In this document: in pieces, positions 16,992-24,453 of the stretch
Layout: every line of letters begins with the position of its first letter
Numbering within the stretch: position 1 is the stretch's first letter
NCBI RefSeq assembly: GCF_001647025.1
Contig: NZ_LUKQ02000006.1
Coordinates: 1 to 60,199, forward strand
DNA: 60,199 bases
DNA from: Endozoicomonas atrinae
GTDB taxonomy: Bacteria > Pseudomonadota > Gammaproteobacteria > Pseudomonadales > Endozoicomonadaceae
Direction: 5' to 3'
Position numbers and translations under genes: made by a program
Notes under the pieces: generated by a model
Databases searched by the model: none
What the model saw: the letters and a program-made list of their open reading frames with translations, nothing else
Told to the model about the DNA's origin: nothing

Positions 16992-17564
16992 TTACACTAG
17001 TGTCGGTGGTATCAGATCCGGTTTAATAATTGGATAATTCAGGGCCTCGGGCAGTTGATAGTGCCACCATTCCGTATCAATAGGATCAAAGCCGGCAATA
17101 TTCATCACACCCGCCAGAAGTAGACGATTGCGTTGTGCCTCTTCAGAAATCTGCTCGTTGCCATGATGTGCCAAAGAGCGAAAATCATCGAATGCGGTAC
17201 CCATCTCAAGCTCACGGCCAAAGTGGTCAATAATGGTGAGGTCAACCGCTATGCCTCGGCAGTGGGTACACAAGCCGGTTTCTGGATCAGAAACGTAATC
17301 TGGATCAGGCATAAACCTGAAGAGCTCTGCCTGCGCGGCCTTTGGCCTGAAAGCATCCCATACTTTCAGTTTCAGATTCAGAGGGCGCAATAGTTCTGAA
17401 GCCCGCTTGAGTCCTTGTGCGGCTAGTGGGTGTAGATAGCAGTCGTGGCTTTTATAAACCGGATTTCCGGTAAAATTATTGCTGGTTGCATACGCCATTT
17501 CGATTTCAATGCCAAACTGTTCTGCAGTAATCAGTGTCAGTTCTGTGGGTATGGTTGTTTTCAT
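16992..17564 (-). CDS. VanX-type D-alanyl-D-alanine dipeptidase (copy 2)
   Basis: A second 190-aa dipeptidase is collinear with copy 1 and shares long identical blocks (for example EEAQRNRLLLAGVMNIAGF and EWWHYQLP). All active-site residues are kept: Arg in DAFRP, His 101 and Asp 108 in HCRGIAVDLT, and Glu/His in EWWHY. The two genes lie head-to-tail about 200 bases apart, indicating tandem duplication followed by divergence mainly at the N-terminus. The gap between them holds no gene. There is no signal peptide, so it should act in the cytosol. Confidence 0.9.
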   Translation of the reverse strand: MKTTIPTELTLITAEQFGIEIEMAYATSNNFTGNPVYKSHDCYLHPLAAQGLKRASELLRPLNLKLKVWDAFRPKAAQAELFRFMPDPDYVSDPETGLCTHCRGIAVDLTIIDHFGRELEMGTAFDDFRSLAHHGNEQISEEAQRNRLLLAGVMNIAGFDPIDTEWWHYQLPEALNYPIIKPDLIPPTLV

Positions 17565-17610
17565 TGAGGCTATCTCGCATTTTTATTTCAAGATCGTTGT
17601 CAGATCTGTT

Positions 17611-18231
17611 TCAAGTATTGATTAAACTCAGCAAGTCTTCGGGATGCTTCAGAAAATAGTCAGGTTTTCCTCTTCTCAGGGTTGCTGCGTCATGCCAGCC
17701 CCATCCTGCAGCAACCGTTTTAACCCCGGCAGCCTTTCCTTCAATGATGTCACCCAGAGTATCTCCAATATAGTAAACCGGGAGACCAGGGTTGTTTTTT
17801 GCAATGAAGCGAATTTTCTCGGCTTTGTTAAAAGATTGATCAGCTCCAGATATTCCCTGAAAACAGTTTAGTTGCTGGTTCTTCAAGAATGTATGAGCAG
17901 CCGAGGTAAAGTTTGCTGTGATCAGGAAAAGAAAGTGGTCTTTACACAGTATTTCAAGAGTCGGTTTGATGCCGGCAAAGCAGGTTGCCTTGGTCAACGC
18001 GTTATTCATATCGCTGGCCAGTTGCAGGAAAAGGTCAGACTGGAGGCTTGGTAAGGGTATGACGCGACCCAGGCTGGTCATGAAGTTATCTTCGAATAGA
18101 CTGAGAATTGCTTCTTTGCTGCACAACTGGGGCTGATTCAATGATGCAGCAAACTGCTGGAAGCATGGATAGCAAACTTCCCAAGAGTCGGCAAGAACAC
18201 CGTCCATATCAAAGATTAATACTGCTTTCAT
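17611..18231 (-). CDS. HAD-family phosphatase (phosphoglycolate phosphatase-like)
   Basis: The 206-aa haloacid dehalogenase-type hydrolase has motif I DMDGVLADS (Asp 8 nucleophile, Asp 10), a helical cap inserted after it, motif II in FLITAN (about residues 103-108), a motif III Lys near KAEKIRF, and motif IV YYIGDTLGDIIEG. This resembles phosphoglycolate or beta-phosphoglucomutase-type phosphatases; the substrate is not predictable. Its ATG overlaps the stop of the TerC-like gene by four bases (18228-18231), so the two are translationally coupled. Confidence 0.85.
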   Translation of the reverse strand: MKAVLIFDMDGVLADSWEVCYPCFQQFAASLNQPQLCSKEAILSLFEDNFMTSLGRVIPLPSLQSDLFLQLASDMNNALTKATCFAGIKPTLEILCKDHFLFLITANFTSAAHTFLKNQQLNCFQGISGADQSFNKAEKIRFIAKNNPGLPVYYIGDTLGDIIEGKAAGVKTVAAGWGWHDAATLRRGKPDYFLKHPEDLLSLINT

Positions 18232-18953
18232 GAGATGGGGCGCTTCCTGAGTCGAGAATTAAGCATTTCCACGATGAGGGAAAACGCCATGGCAAAGTAT
18301 ATGTAGCCTTTGGGAATGTGGAAGTCCAGACCATCAGCGACGAGCGATACACCAATCAGAATCAAAAAACTGAGGGCCAGAACCTTGAGCGTCGGATGAT
18401 CACTGACGAACTCGCCAATAGAGCGGGCAGCAAACATCATAACAATCACCGCCAGCACTATGGCTGATACCATGACCCATAATTGATCCACCAGTCCGAC
18501 AGCGGTAATGACGCTATCCAGAGAGAAAACCACGTCAATGATGGCTATCTGGCCAAGAATAAAGAAAAAATATTTTGTTGATTGTTTGCCTGAGGATGTT
18601 TCAGGTTCTCCTTCGGACAGTCCTTCAATGGATTCGTGTATCTCATGAGTTGATTTCCAGATAAGAAATAGCCCTCCTGTCAAAAGAATGATATCTCTGC
18701 CGGAAATAGCCTGATCCAGAATGAAAAACAGGGTTTCTGTCAGGCTCATGATCCAGCTTAGAGAGAATAACAGACCAAGCCGGGTAATCATGGCCAGCCC
18801 CAGACCAATATTTCTGGCATAAGCGCGCTGGTGGGAAGGAAGCCGATCAACAAGAATAGTAAGAAAAATAATATTATCGATGCCGAGGACAATTTCCAGA
18901 GAGGTCAGGGTGAGCAGGGCAATCAGTGACTCAGGAGTGAATAGCAGATCCAT
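18228..18953 (-). CDS. TerC/YgdQ-family integral membrane protein
   Basis: The 241-aa protein has about seven hydrophobic segments and the TerC-family signature: LEIVLGIDNIIFLTIL near residues 18-33 and a repeat of that theme, DVVFSLDSVITAVG, near 140-153, each with the conserved Asp. A short polar loop (SEGEPETSSGK) lies between. Members are implicated in metal (Mn2+/tellurite) handling or in metal loading of exported proteins. It is the first gene of a two-gene unit with the HAD phosphatase. Specific function here is unknown. Confidence 0.85.
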   Translation of the reverse strand: MDLLFTPESLIALLTLTSLEIVLGIDNIIFLTILVDRLPSHQRAYARNIGLGLAMITRLGLLFSLSWIMSLTETLFFILDQAISGRDIILLTGGLFLIWKSTHEIHESIEGLSEGEPETSSGKQSTKYFFFILGQIAIIDVVFSLDSVITAVGLVDQLWVMVSAIVLAVIVMMFAARSIGEFVSDHPTLKVLALSFLILIGVSLVADGLDFHIPKGYIYFAMAFSLIVEMLNSRLRKRPIS

Positions 18954-19042
18954 TGCCTGTTTCCATTGGTCTGAAGGATATTTACCTTAGCTTAGACAAT
19001 GAAAATAACCGGGTACTAATGATGGGAAAAGTGGGGATAAAG

Positions 19043-19071
19043 CCCGGCATCACCTCTGGAAGTGATACCGG
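19043..19071 (-). terminator. possible gltA terminator hairpin
   Basis: About 20 bases beyond the gltA stop, reading leftward, an imperfect stem (CCGGTATCACTT with AGGTGATGCCGG) is followed by a weak CTTTAT stretch. It is plausible as a terminator but has no strong T-run. Confidence 0.4.
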
Positions 19072-19088
19072 AAGAGAAAAGAAGGGGG

Positions 19089-20381
19089 TTAGCTGCGCTC
19101 AGCTACAGGTACGTAGTCACGCGTTGTCTCACCGGTGTATAGCTGACGAGGGCGCCCGATACGGTAATCACCGCTGATCATCTCATGCCAGTGGGCAATC
19201 CAGCCAGGCGTGCGGCCGGTAGCAAAGATTACTGTAAACATCTCGGTTGGAATGCCCAGAGCCTTGAGGATAATTCCGGAATAAAAGTCCACATTGGGGT
19301 AGAGTTTCTTCTTGATGAAGTACTCATCTTCCAGGGCAATTTTCTCCAGACGCTTGGCAATCTTGAACAGAGGATCATCTTCCAGGCCCAGTTCAGTCAG
19401 GACTTCGTCGCAGGTCTGCTTCATCACTTTGGCACGAGGGTCAAAGTTCTTGTAAACACGGTGTCCAAAGCCCATCAGACGGAATGGGTCATCTTTGTCT
19501 TTTGCTTTGGCAATGTATTCATCGATATTGGCTTCATCACCAATCTCGTTCAGCATAACCAGTACGGCTTCATTGGCGCCGCCATGAGCAGGGCCCCAGA
19601 GTGCAGCGATGCCGGCAGCAATACAGGCAAATGGGTTGGCGCCGGAAGAGCCTGCGAGACGAACGGTTGATGTGGACGCATTCTGTTCGTGGTCAGCGTG
19701 CAGCAGGAAAATACGGTCCATTGCTTTTGCCAGGACCGGCTTGACTTCATACTCTTCACAGGGTGTGGCAAACATCATATGAAGGAAGTTGCCGCCGTAG
19801 CTCAGGTCATTTCGAGGATAAACAAACGGCTGGCCAATGGAGTATTTGTAAGCCATCGCAGCCAGTGTAGGCATTTTGGAAATCAGGCGGTAGGCGCAGA
19901 TTTCTCGATGTACTTCATTGGTGATGTCCAGTGAGTCGTGATAGAACGCAGACAGAGCCCCGACAACACCACACATTACCGCCATGGGGTGGGCATCACG
20001 ACGGAATCCGGAGAACAGATCGCTCATCTGCTCATGGATCATGGTGTGACGCATGATGGTGTTTTCAAACTTTTCCTTTTCCTGGCGGCTGGGGAGGTCT
20101 CCATAAAGCAGCAGGTAACAGGTTTCCAGGTAATCAGACTGCTCAGCCAGCTGTTCTATGGGGTAACCACGATGCAGAAGAATGCCATTGTCGCCATCGA
20201 TGTAAGTGATTTTGGACTCACAGGACGCAGTAGAAACAAACCCCGGATCGTAGGTGAACAGACCGCTGGAAGTCAGCCCCCTGACATCAACAACATCAGG
20301 CCCAAGAGAGCCTGAGTAAATCGGTAACTCCAGAGCCTGGTCCGTGCCGTCAATGGAGAGTAGAGCTTTCTTGTCAGCCAT
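19089..20381 (-). CDS. gltA: citrate synthase
   Basis: GltA condenses acetyl-CoA and oxaloacetate to citrate, the TCA entry step. The 430-aa length and N-terminal beta-domain ([16 protein letters not shown]) match the hexameric, NADH-sensitive Gram-negative type. Active-site blocks are the [12 protein letters not shown] region, the histidine in [12 protein letters not shown] and [13 protein letters not shown] with its conserved His/Arg. It is divergent from sdhCDAB across 464 bases, the usual pseudomonad layout. A good sigma70-like promoter lies upstream (20537-20564). Confidence 0.97.
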   Translation of the reverse strand: MADKKALLSIDGTDQALELPIYSGSLGPDVVDVRGLTSSGLFTYDPGFVSTASCESKITYIDGDNGILLHRGYPIEQLAEQSDYLETCYLLLYGDLPSRQEKEKFENTIMRHTMIHEQMSDLFSGFRRDAHPMAVMCGVVGALSAFYHDSLDITNEVHREICAYRLISKMPTLAAMAYKYSIGQPFVYPRNDLSYGGNFLHMMFATPCEEYEVKPVLAKAMDRIFLLHADHEQNASTSTVRLAGSSGANPFACIAAGIAALWGPAHGGANEAVLVMLNEIGDEANIDEYIAKAKDKDDPFRLMGFGHRVYKNFDPRAKVMKQTCDEVLTELGLEDDPLFKIAKRLEKIALEDEYFIKKKLYPNVDFYSGIILKALGIPTEMFTVIFATGRTPGWIAHWHEMISGDYRIGRPRQLYTGETTRDYVPVAERS

Positions 20382-20536
20382 TTATGGCCTCCTGTCATGC
20401 CGTTTGGTCTCGTTATAGTTACTTTAGATGGATGCTTTTACAAAAATGAAGCCACAAAAAAATCACAAATAAAGCCGGGGGTCTGTTTAAAAAGTATTCG
20501 AATTAAGTGTTTTTAGCCCCCTTTTACGGTTCGACC

Positions 20537-20564
20537 ACTATAGAGAGATATATTTTTTTGTCAA
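20537..20564 (-). promoter_or_regulatory. predicted sigma70 promoter of gltA
   Basis: Read on the minus strand, a perfect TTGACA (-35, 20564-20559) is followed after 16 bases by TATAGT (-10, 20542-20537). It would start RNA near 20530, giving a leader of about 150 bases before the gltA ATG. Confidence 0.65.
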
Positions 20565-20649
20565 ACGAACTGATGATGAATGTAATCCGTAATAGGTATG
20601 TGATTTTCGGCTTCGTGTTTTAGGGGTAAGTGCTTAATAAAGTGAGCAA

Positions 20650-20678
20650 TTGTAATTACATGTTAGAGTGTATATACT
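20650..20678 (+). promoter_or_regulatory. predicted sigma70 promoter of sdhCDAB
   Basis: TTGTAA (20650-20655) and TATACT (20673-20678) are separated by 17 bases and point toward sdhC. Transcription would start near 20685, giving a GC-rich leader of about 160 bases. With the gltA promoter these are the main signals in the 464-base divergent gap; no ArcA or Fnr site could be called by eye. Confidence 0.6.
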
Positions 20679-20845
20679 CCGACCCCGAAGCCGTATGGGC
20701 CGGTTTTTCTGACCCCCGGCTTTAAATTGAGGGGGAATCGTTTATCTCGCATTTAGCGTTTCCCGCCTGCTTGTCGTAGGGTCCAGAGAACCTGGATGTT
20801 CTTGCTGATTCTGCTGTGTACGCCACCGAGCGTTGGGGCAAAAGA

Positions 20846-21220
20846 GTGAATAGCAAAAGACCTGTCAATCTCGATATTACAACAATCAAACTACCCCTGC
20901 CTGCATACACTTCGATATTGCATCGCATATCGGGTGTCATCCTGTTTATTGGTCTGGGTTTTCTTTTATATGGACTAGAACTGTCGCTTGCTTCTGAGGA
21001 GTCATTTGGCTCTCTTAAAGACTTGCTGTCAGCTCCTCTGGCGAAATTTATAATCTGGGGCATCCTGTCTGCCCTGATTTATCATTTTATTGCCGGAGTG
21101 AAACATCTTTTGATGGATGTGGACGTGGGTGATGGCAAAGAGTCCGGAAGGCTGGGAGCTATCATTACTCTGGTTCTGTCAATAGTGTTGATTATCCTTG
21201 CGGGGGTTTGGGTATGGTAA
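20846..21220 (+). CDS. sdhC: succinate dehydrogenase cytochrome b556 subunit
   Basis: SdhC anchors succinate dehydrogenase in the inner membrane and contributes to heme b and quinone binding. GTG 20846 was chosen because it begins NSKRPVNLDITTIKLP, the conserved SdhC start, with GGGG upstream; an earlier GTG at 20816 would add ten non-conserved residues. The 124-aa product has three membrane helices. The family motif SILHRISGV (residues about 25-33) is near the start, and the heme ligand His is in YHFIAGVKHLLMD. It is the first gene of sdhCDAB. Confidence 0.93.
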   Translation: MNSKRPVNLDITTIKLPLPAYTSILHRISGVILFIGLGFLLYGLELSLASEESFGSLKDLLSAPLAKFIIWGILSALIYHFIAGVKHLLMDVDVGDGKESGRLGAIITLVLSIVLIILAGVWVW

Positions 21221-21582
21221 CCAATATCACCAATTTGTCCCGCAGCGGGCTTTATGACTGGATGCTGCAAAGGCTGACGGCAATCATTCTTGGTGCCTAT
21301 TCGGTTTTCCTGCTTGGTTATCTGGTCATGAATCCTGACCTTCAGTTCGGCCAATGGGCTGAGCTTTTTGACGAAACATGGATGCGGGTTTTTACCCTGC
21401 TGGCGCTGATTTCTATTCTGGCTCATGCTTGGGTTGGTATGTGGACGATTACCACTGACTATTTTAATGATCGCGCTTTTGGCGGTAAGTCCGTTCTAAT
21501 TCGTTTTCCTATGCAGGTTGTGTGCTTTATTGCCTTGTTCAGCTATGTGATCTGGGGCGTGCAAATTCTTTGGGGGCTTTGA
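21214..21582 (+). CDS. sdhD: succinate dehydrogenase membrane anchor subunit
   Basis: SdhD is the second membrane anchor. From ATG 21214 it is 122 aa, begins VTNITNLSRSGLYDWMLQR as in pseudomonads, and overlaps the end of sdhC by seven bases, which favours this start over a TTG six bases earlier. Three membrane helices are visible. HAWVGMWTITTDY near residue 72 carries the conserved heme/quinone-site residues. It pairs with SdhC to bind heme b and ubiquinone. Confidence 0.93.
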   Translation: MVTNITNLSRSGLYDWMLQRLTAIILGAYSVFLLGYLVMNPDLQFGQWAELFDETWMRVFTLLALISILAHAWVGMWTITTDYFNDRAFGGKSVLIRFPMQVVCFIALFSYVIWGVQILWGL

Positions 21583-21585
21583 TCG

Positions 21586-23358
21586 ATGTCAGCACTTCGT
21601 ACCCTTACCTATGATGCCATCGTTATAGGTGGTGGGGGCGCAGGCATGCGTGCTGCGCTCCAGCTTACTCAAGCCGGAATTAAAACGGCCTGTGTCAGTA
21701 AAGTATTTCCTACCCGTTCTCACACGGTATCTGCCCAGGGTGGTATTACCTGTGCGATTGCCAGCTCAGATCCTAAAGATGACTGGCGCTGGCATATGTT
21801 CGATACCGTAAAAGGCTCCGACTATATCGGTGACCAGGATGCTATTGAATACATGTGTTCTGTAGGACCTCAGGCGGTTTTCGAACTGGAGCATATGGGC
21901 TTGCCATTTTCCCGGACCGAAGAGGGGCGAATTTATCAGCGTCCCTTTGGTGGTCAGTCCAAAGACTTTGGTAAAGGTGGTCAGGCCGCCAGAACCTGTG
22001 CAGCTGCAGACCGTACTGGGCATGCACTGCTTCATACTCTGTATCAGGCTAACTTGAAAGGTGGAACAACCTTTCTTAATGAATGGTATGCCGTTGATCT
22101 GGTGAAGAACCAGAAAGGTCAGGTTGCCGGTGTTATTGCTATTGATATTGAAAGCGGCGAAACCGTTTATATCAAGGCAAAGGCAACGGTAATGGCTACC
22201 GGTGGTGCAGGCCGTATATACGCTTCTACCACCAATGCCCTGATCAATACCGGTGACGGTATCGGCATGGCACTGCGCGCTGGGTATCCTATGCAGGATA
22301 TGGAGATGTGGCAGTTCCACCCGACCGGTATTCATGGTGCGGGTGTACTGGTAACCGAGGGTTGCCGGGGTGAAGGGGGGTACCTGATTAACAGCGAAGG
22401 TGAGCGCTTCATGGAGCGTTATGCGCCAAATGCCAAAGACCTTGCTGGTCGGGACGTTGTTGCTCGCTCTATGGTTATTGAGATCCTCGAAGGTCGTGGT
22501 TGTGGTCCCAACAAGGATCACGTACTGCTGAAGCTGGATCATCTGGGTGAAGAGACGCTGAACCTGCGTCTGCCCGGTATCTGTGAACTGTCTAAAACCT
22601 TTGCTCATGCCGACCCTGTAAAAGTACCGGTGCCTGTGGTACCAACCTGTCACTATATGATGGGCGGAATTCCAACCAATGTTGGCGGTCAGGCTCTTCG
22701 TCAGGATGGAGCGGGTAATGATGCAGTGATTGAAGGCCTCTATGCCTGTGGTGAAGCAGCCTGTGTATCAGTTCACGGTGCGAACCGTCTGGGTGGTAAC
22801 TCTCTGCTGGATCTGGTGGTCTTTGGTCGCGCTGCAGGCCTGCAGATAGAGAAGAACCTGAAAGAAGGCTTTGACTCTGTTGATGCTTCTGACAGCGATG
22901 TTGAAGCAGCCCTGTCCCGACTTGATCGCCTTAATAAGTCAAGCAGTGGCGAAAGTGTTGCCAAGGTTCGTGCTGACTTGCAGAACACCATGCAGCTTTA
23001 TTTTGGCGTGTTCCGTGAAGGTGAGAGCATGCAGAAAGGTCTCCAGCTGTTGGATGAGCTGGGTGAGCGGCTGGCGAACCTTCACCTTGAAGATAAGAGT
23101 CTGGCTTTTAATACGGCCAGGGTTGAAGCACTGGAGCTGGAAAATCTGTTTCAGGTTGCCTATGCAACTGCTGTTTCTGCCGAGGTTAGAAAAGAATCAC
23201 GTGGAGCTCATGCCCGTAATGATTACCAGGAACGGGATGATGAAAACTGGTTGGTGCATTCACTTTACTCGCCTATTGATAAATCTGTGAGTAAGCGTGC
23301 TGTTAACTTCGCACCGGCAACAATGGAGGCGTTTCCTCCCAAGGCAAGAAGCTACTAA
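21586..23358 (+). CDS. sdhA: succinate dehydrogenase flavoprotein subunit
   Basis: SdhA oxidises succinate to fumarate with covalently bound FAD. The 590-aa length is standard. An N-terminal dinucleotide fold ([15 protein letters not shown]) is followed by [11 protein letters not shown], whose His is the covalent FAD site. Substrate-binding motifs include the [21 protein letters not shown] block and the [23 protein letters not shown] stretch read in pieces. It begins three bases after sdhD. It forms the peripheral complex II domain with SdhB on the cytosolic face. Confidence 0.97.
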   Translation: MSALRTLTYDAIVIGGGGAGMRAALQLTQAGIKTACVSKVFPTRSHTVSAQGGITCAIASSDPKDDWRWHMFDTVKGSDYIGDQDAIEYMCSVGPQAVFELEHMGLPFSRTEEGRIYQRPFGGQSKDFGKGGQAARTCAAADRTGHALLHTLYQANLKGGTTFLNEWYAVDLVKNQKGQVAGVIAIDIESGETVYIKAKATVMATGGAGRIYASTTNALINTGDGIGMALRAGYPMQDMEMWQFHPTGIHGAGVLVTEGCRGEGGYLINSEGERFMERYAPNAKDLAGRDVVARSMVIEILEGRGCGPNKDHVLLKLDHLGEETLNLRLPGICELSKTFAHADPVKVPVPVVPTCHYMMGGIPTNVGGQALRQDGAGNDAVIEGLYACGEAACVSVHGANRLGGNSLLDLVVFGRAAGLQIEKNLKEGFDSVDASDSDVEAALSRLDRLNKSSSGESVAKVRADLQNTMQLYFGVFREGESMQKGLQLLDELGERLANLHLEDKSLAFNTARVEALELENLFQVAYATAVSAEVRKESRGAHARNDYQERDDENWLVHSLYSPIDKSVSKRAVNFAPATMEAFPPKARSY

Positions 23359-23371
23359 GGGAGAGAGGGTT

Positions 23372-24076
23372 ATGAAGGTAAGTGTCTATCGCTATAATCC
23401 GGAAACCGACAAAAAGCCCTATATGATGGACTTTGATGTCGCTATCCCGGAAGGCAAGGACCTGATGGTTCTGGACGTTCTGAATCTGATTAAAGAGCAG
23501 GATCCAACACTGGTTTACCGACGTTCCTGTCGAGAGGGTGTTTGTGGCTCCGACGGCTTGAGTATTGGCGGTACCAATGGTCTGGCCTGTATCACCCCGT
23601 TGTCGGAAGCTGCCAAGGGGAATAAGCTGATCATCCGTCCACTCCCTGGTTTACCAGTTATCAGGGACCTGGTTGTCGATATGAGTCTTTTCTATAAACA
23701 GTATGAAAAGATTAAGCCATACCTGATTAACGATAATCCGGCTCCAGCAATTGAACGCCTCCAGTCCCCTGAAGACAGAGAGAAGCTGGATGGGCTTTAT
23801 GAGTGTATTCTCTGTGCCTGTTGCTCAACAGCCTGCCCTTCATTCTGGTGGAATCCAGACAAGTTTGTTGGGCCTTCCGGTTTGTTGCAAGCTTATCGTT
23901 TTCTTGCCGATAGCAGGGATACAGCGACAGAGGAGCGCCTGGCGGAGCTTGATGATCCGTTCAGTGTTTTCCGTTGCAGAGGCATTATGAACTGTGTCAA
24001 TGTCTGCCCCAAAGGCTTAAACCCAACGCGGGCTATTGGTCATATCAGGCAGATGTTGTTTAAGAGCGCGACATAG
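23372..24076 (+). CDS. sdhB: succinate dehydrogenase iron-sulfur subunit
   Basis: SdhB carries electrons from FAD to ubiquinone through three iron-sulfur clusters. ATG 23372 follows a GGGAGAGAGGG site and starts the conserved KVSVYRYNPETD; longer frames extending into sdhA are not conserved. The [2Fe-2S] cysteines lie in SCREGVCGSDG and a downstream GLACI. The [4Fe-4S] and [3Fe-4S] ligands lie in CILCACCSTACPS and CRGIMNCVNVCPKG. The product is 234 aa, as usual. Confidence 0.97.
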   Translation: MKVSVYRYNPETDKKPYMMDFDVAIPEGKDLMVLDVLNLIKEQDPTLVYRRSCREGVCGSDGLSIGGTNGLACITPLSEAAKGNKLIIRPLPGLPVIRDLVVDMSLFYKQYEKIKPYLINDNPAPAIERLQSPEDREKLDGLYECILCACCSTACPSFWWNPDKFVGPSGLLQAYRFLADSRDTATEERLAELDDPFSVFRCRGIMNCVNVCPKGLNPTRAIGHIRQMLFKSAT

Positions 24077-24453
24077 TATAGTTGTGGGTCATTCCACCCT
24101 GTTGGTGGTTGGTAATCAAAAGTACCTCCCTGAAGTCTTTTCTTGGGGGTACTTCCGAACCATAGAGTCGCGAACTTAGCTAAGCTGTGTCAGGAGTGTG
24201 CAGGCGGCTTCTGGCAGTATTAAGCCTGTTGTTGAATGCGTTTTGAAATGAATTGTGCTGCTGCCATCCGGAATTATGGGGGCGCAATAGCTTGAACCAG
24301 CAGGGGCGGTCGGAAAACATCCGATCCTATCTGAGGGGGATTGTTCACTGACTGACTATCGACACCATCAGTGACATCTGTTTTTCAGCCAGTCAGGGTT
24401 GTTAAAACAGACAGGTTTCCCGGGATAAGCCCCAGACTCACGGGGTAATGATC
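24077..24453. other. sdhB-sucA intergenic leader with hairpins
   Basis: A 377-base gap in a gene block that is otherwise tightly spaced. A nine-pair stem (AGTACCTCC 24121-24129 with GGGGGTACT 24145-24153) lies near the sdhB end without a T-run, and a smaller CCACC/GGTGG hairpin precedes it. The long leader suggests a separate promoter or RNA-level control of sucA (structured sucA leaders are known in other proteobacteria), but I cannot match it to a defined RNA family. Confidence 0.45.

Noticed and set aside
16214-17564. vancomycin-resistance cluster
   Set aside because: Only VanX-type dipeptidases are present; there are no vanH, vanA or vanRS genes in the window.
19185-19670. 161-codon frame antisense to gltA
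   Set aside because: Shadow of the strongly conserved citrate synthase gene on the other strand; no ribosome binding site.
21766-22653. 295-codon frame antisense to sdhA
   Set aside because: Shadow of sdhA, whose FAD and substrate motifs are all intact in the other strand.
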